A DNA stretch of 8,057 nucleotides from Anaerolineales bacterium (GTDB lineage Bacteria > Chloroflexota > Anaerolineae > Anaerolineales > UBA6663): NCBI GenBank assembly GCA_017999235.1, contig JAGOBN010000153.1, positions 1 to 8,057 on the forward strand. The letters run 5' to 3'. Shown piece by piece: positions 5,527 to 8,057 of this stretch (positions are counted from its first letter, which is position 1; every line of letters begins with the position of its first letter). The position numbers and the translations under genes are program-made. The notes below the pieces were generated by a model, which made no database searches, had not been told where the DNA came from, and was given only the letters and a program-made list of their open reading frames with translations.

Positions 5527-6608
5527 CGGCCCTGGCGTATTTCGTCACCCCGCACGGCTTTGGCCACGCGGCGCGGGCCGCGGCGGTGATGACGGCCCTC
5601 CAGGCGCGCCGGCCGGCGCTGGCCATCCAGCTCTTCACCACGGTCCCGGAGTGGTTCTTCCGCGAGTCGGTGCGCGGGCCGTTCACGTATCACGCGCTGG
5701 CCACGGACGTCGGCCTGGCGCAGACTTCGCCGCTGACGGCCGATTTGCCCGAAACCGTGCGCCGGCTGGACGCGCTGCTGCCGTTTGAGCCGGAGCGCGT
5801 GGCCGGCCTGGCGGCGCAGGTGCGCGCCAGCGGCTGCCGGGCCGTGCTGTGCGATATCGCCGCGCTGGGGATCGCGGTGGCGGCAGCCGCCGGCGTGCCC
5901 TCCATCTTGATTGAGAATTTCACCTGGGATTGGATCTACGCCGGCTACTTCGCCGAGGCGCCGGCCCTGCGCGCCCACGCCGCCGCTTTCCGGGAGCTGT
6001 ACGCCGGCGCCGCGTACCACATCCAGACCACGCCCGCCTGCGCGCCCAGCCCGCACGCCGCGCTGACCACGGCCCCGGTGGCGCGGCCCACGCGCCAGCC
6101 GCGGGCGGCCGTGCGGGCCCAGCTGGGCGTGGCCGCCAACGCGGTCATGGTCCTGGTGACGATGGGCGGCTTTGAGGCCCAATACGACTTTCTGGACCGG
6201 CTGGCGGCCTTCCCGGAGATCGTCTTTGTGCTCCCCCTGGGGGGCGAGACCACGGCGCGGCGCGGCAATGTCCTGCTGCTGCCGCACCACACGCCGGTCT
6301 ATCACCCGGATTTGCTCGCCGCCGCGGACGCCGTCATTGGCAAGCTGGGCTACAGCACCCTGGCCGAGGCTGACCTGGCCGGCGTGCCGTTCGGCTTTCT
6401 GCGCCGGCCCGGCTTCCGTGAATCAGCGAACCTGGCGGCGTATGCGCTCGACCAAATGGCGGCCGTCGAAGTGCCGCTGGATGAGTTTGAAGCCGGCGCG
6501 TGGGGGCGCTTCTTGCCGCGTCTGTTAGCGCGGCCCCAGCGCGCCGCCGGCCGGCCCAACGGCGCGGATCAGATCGCGGATTTCATCTTCGCACGGGTCA
6601 TAGGGTAG
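5523..6608 (+). CDS. Glycosyltransferase-like (GT-B) protein, L-arabinokinase N-terminal-domain type
   Basis: 361-aa cytosolic protein. The N-terminus (YFVTPHGFGHAARAA, residues 6-20) is the Gly-rich loop of GT-B/MurG-like enzymes, followed by LFTTVPEWFF (38-46) and DVGLAQTSPLTADLPET (62-78). This set is close to the N-terminal domain of plant L-arabinokinase (ARA1), here standing alone without the GHMP kinase domain. The C-terminal half has a second Rossmann strand (VMVLVTMGG, 208-216) and a nucleotide-sugar-site pattern VIGKLGYSTLAEADLAGVPF (271-290), as in UDP-sugar transferases. Donor and acceptor are unknown. ATG at 5523 overlaps the recD2 stop by 4 nt (ATGA) and has no Shine-Dalgarno of its own, so translation is probably coupled to recD2. 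Its 3' end overlaps the convergent MFS gene by 11 bp. It could alternatively be a nucleotide-sugar-binding protein without transferase activity. Confidence 0.85.
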   Translation: MTALAYFVTPHGFGHAARAAAVMTALQARRPALAIQLFTTVPEWFFRESVRGPFTYHALATDVGLAQTSPLTADLPETVRRLDALLPFEPERVAGLAAQVRASGCRAVLCDIAALGIAVAAAAGVPSILIENFTWDWIYAGYFAEAPALRAHAAAFRELYAGAAYHIQTTPACAPSPHAALTTAPVARPTRQPRAAVRAQLGVAANAVMVLVTMGGFEAQYDFLDRLAAFPEIVFVLPLGGETTARRGNVLLLPHHTPVYHPDLLAAADAVIGKLGYSTLAEADLAGVPFGFLRRPGFRESANLAAYALDQMAAVEVPLDEFEAGAWGRFLPRLLARPQRAAGRPNGADQIADFIFARVIG

Positions 6609-7920
6609 CAGCCGGTTCGCCGGCCGCCCGGTGATGCCGCGGCTCGCGCACCCCAATCGCCAGCCAGGCTCCGCCGGCCAGCGCTAACGCCAGGGAGACC
6701 GTCAACAGCACCAGGTAGCTCCAGGTCTGGGCCAGCCAGCCGCCCAACACAGGCGCGATGAGCAGGGCCGGCCCCGTCACCGTGCGCGTCAAGCCGATGT
6801 AGGTGGGCCGCTCGGCCTCCGGCCCAAACTCCATCGCCAGGTTGAGGTCGGAGAGCGTGCCGGCGGATGAGCTTAACCCCAGCAGCGCGAAGACCACATA
6901 GAAACTGGCCGGCGCGCTCGCCGTCAACGCCGTCGCCAGCGCGCCAAGCCAGAGCAGGGCCGCCAACACCATCACCCGTTTGTGGCCGTAGCGGTCGCCC
7001 ACCACCCCCCACAACGCATAGCCCAGCATGCCGGTCCCAAACAGGATCCCGGTGAAGACCGCGGCGGCGTCATCGGCCAGCCCGAAGCGCTCCACGGCAT
7101 AGACCGCCAGAAACCCGGTGGCCATCGTGCCTAAGTAGCTGACCCAACGGCTGGCCAGATAAGCGCGGAAGTTGCCGTCGCGGCGGAGGATGGCCAGCAA
7201 GCGCCGCAGATACTCGCGGTCCAGCCGGGTGGCGGCGGCGTGCGGCGCCGGCGCCTGGGCCGGCTCGCGCGTGAACGAGAGAAACAGCAGCGAGAGCCAG
7301 ATGCCGGCCGCGCCCACCCCAAAGCTCAGGGCGTAGTTTTGCGGGTAGGGCCAGCGCGCCAAAATGACGGCCGCCAACGCCGAGCCGCCGATGCCCAGCA
7401 GCTGCCCCGCAAAGTGCGCCACCCCGAAGAAGCGGCCGCGATGCGTCACGGGGATGAGCTTGGCCAGCATCTCCTGCCAGGGCGTGGCCACCACGCCGCT
7501 GCCCAGCGCCCGCCACGCGATCAGGATCAGAAAGACCGTGATGCCGACGCCGGCCGGCAGGGTGGGCGCCCACAGCGCCACCACCGGCAGGACCAGGAAC
7601 GGCACGCGCTCAAGGGCGCCCAGCCACATCACCAGCGGATACTTGCGCGGCGCGCGCTCCACCAGCGGGGCCAGGAACAACTGCGGCAGGAACCAGCCGG
7701 CATCCAGCAGGGCCGGGATCAGGCCGATCACTATGGGCGACTCGGTCAGCCGGCTGGCGAAGACCGGCAGGATGGCGTTGACGGAGATAAAGCTGATGCC
7801 GAACAGCCAGGTGGCCATATCGCCGGCGTTGGCGAAGAAGTTGCGCCGGAAGTGGCGCGCAATCTCGGGCGCGGCCGAGTCGGGCGGCAGGGTGAGGAAG
7901 TTCCGGAGACGAGCAAACAT
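6598..7920 (-). CDS. Major facilitator superfamily transporter
   Basis: 440-aa inner-membrane protein with about 12 hydrophobic segments, roughly 32-55, 62-88, 95-118, 122-144, 165-187, 196-216, 255-277, 283-304, 314-334, 338-358, 376-400 and 402-424. A charged cytoplasmic loop (217-250) separates the two six-helix halves. The MFS motif A is clear in the second half (GVVGDRYGHKR, 305-315) and degenerate in the first (LAPLVERAPRKYP). The substrate cannot be read from sequence. Start: MFARLRNFL at 7920 is preferred because the N-terminal amphipathic stretch begins there. An ATG at 7974 is an alternative, whereas the longest reading to 8010 runs into a terminator. None of these has a convincing Shine-Dalgarno or -10 box. 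There is no signal peptide. It is convergent with the glycosyltransferase-like gene and overlaps it by 11 bp, with no terminator between them. Confidence 0.9.
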   Translation of the reverse strand: MFARLRNFLTLPPDSAAPEIARHFRRNFFANAGDMATWLFGISFISVNAILPVFASRLTESPIVIGLIPALLDAGWFLPQLFLAPLVERAPRKYPLVMWLGALERVPFLVLPVVALWAPTLPAGVGITVFLILIAWRALGSGVVATPWQEMLAKLIPVTHRGRFFGVAHFAGQLLGIGGSALAAVILARWPYPQNYALSFGVGAAGIWLSLLFLSFTREPAQAPAPHAAATRLDREYLRRLLAILRRDGNFRAYLASRWVSYLGTMATGFLAVYAVERFGLADDAAAVFTGILFGTGMLGYALWGVVGDRYGHKRVMVLAALLWLGALATALTASAPASFYVVFALLGLSSSAGTLSDLNLAMEFGPEAERPTYIGLTRTVTGPALLIAPVLGGWLAQTWSYLVLLTVSLALALAGGAWLAIGVREPRHHRAAGEPAATL

Positions 7921-8002
7921 GGTGGCGGCCAATGATGAATGAGATGTGATCCCGGTCCAATGAGCGCGGCGCATGGTAACACAGGCCGGGCGGTCGGCGC
8001 GC
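7921..8002 (-). other. Presumed promoter region of the MFS gene, no clear elements
   Basis: 82 bp between the right-edge terminator and the preferred MFS start. It must contain the MFS promoter if that gene is expressed alone, but on the minus strand I see only weak AT-rich words (TTACCA near 7976, ATCATT near 7934). There is no clear -35/-10 pair and no Shine-Dalgarno. Confidence 0.35.
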
Positions 8003-8035
8003 TTAAACAAAATGCTCCGGCTCGGCGCCGGAGCA
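8003..8035 (-). terminator. Rho-independent terminator of a gene to the right
   Basis: A perfect 9-bp GC-rich stem (8013-8021 with 8027-8035, TGCTCCGGC/GCCGGAGCA) with a 5-nt loop. On the minus strand it is followed by the T-rich run TTTTGTTTAA (8012-8003). The orientation fits the end of a leftward gene lying beyond the window, and it isolates the MFS gene from that transcription unit. Confidence 0.75.
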
Positions 8036-8057
8036 GTGGAGAAAACAGCGCGCCTAG

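Noticed and set aside
5370..6305. 311-codon minus-strand frame opposite the glycosyltransferase-like gene
   Set aside because: Arg/Gly/His-rich shadow with no motif, while the plus-strand frame has conserved GT-B signatures.
7240..7935. 231-codon plus-strand frame opposite the MFS gene
   Set aside because: Translation is Gln/Arg/Gly-rich without hydrophobic or domain pattern; the minus strand encodes a clear 12-helix transporter.

Overview
This is an 8 kb stretch of a very GC-rich bacterial chromosome. It is densely coded and carries no RNA genes, CRISPR array, insertion sequence or phage gene that I can see. Several features would fit a Chloroflexota (Anaerolineae-like) genome: high GC with many GGCCGG/GCCGGC words, a DUF2277 protein, and genes that mostly lack Shine-Dalgarno sequences and instead have TATAAT-like boxes 8-9 nt before the ATG. 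That placement is an inference, not a demonstration.

Layout, left to right. (1) The C-terminal ~90% of an exonuclease III-type AP endonuclease enters from the left edge. (2) A PD-(D/E)XK-type putative nuclease of the PGN_0703-like family follows on the same strand after 43 bp. (3) A SlyD-type FKBP prolyl isomerase with a His-rich tail has its own -10 box (overlapping the stop codon of gene 2) and the only good ribosome binding site in the window. (4) A 70-aa DUF2277 protein lies on the minus strand and converges on slyD; the two genes share one CTAG as their overlapping stop codons. (5) A divergent promoter with overlapping -10 boxes separates DUF2277 from an uncharacterised 238-aa protein, read here as a degenerate PD-(D/E)XK-like domain plus a C-terminal winged helix. 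(6) A ~100-bp intergenic region holds a CACAGAG-octamer inverted repeat, then a leaderless promoter for recD2 (731-aa SF1B helicase). (7) recD2 is coupled by an ATGA overlap to a glycosyltransferase-like protein resembling the N-terminal domain of L-arabinokinase. (8) A minus-strand MFS transporter converges on that gene with an 11-bp overlap. (9) At the right edge a minus-strand rho-independent terminator ends a gene lying outside the window.

Functionally, four of the eight genes are predicted nucleic-acid enzymes (ExoIII, two PD-(D/E)XK-like proteins, RecD2), interleaved with housekeeping and membrane genes. This looks like a repair-flavoured chromosomal neighbourhood rather than a proven new defence system. 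The points most worth a second look are the PD-(D/E)XK/winged-helix protein next to recD2, the octamer hairpin abutting the recD2 promoter, the leaderless promoter architecture, and the translational coupling of a helicase to a glycosyltransferase-like protein.
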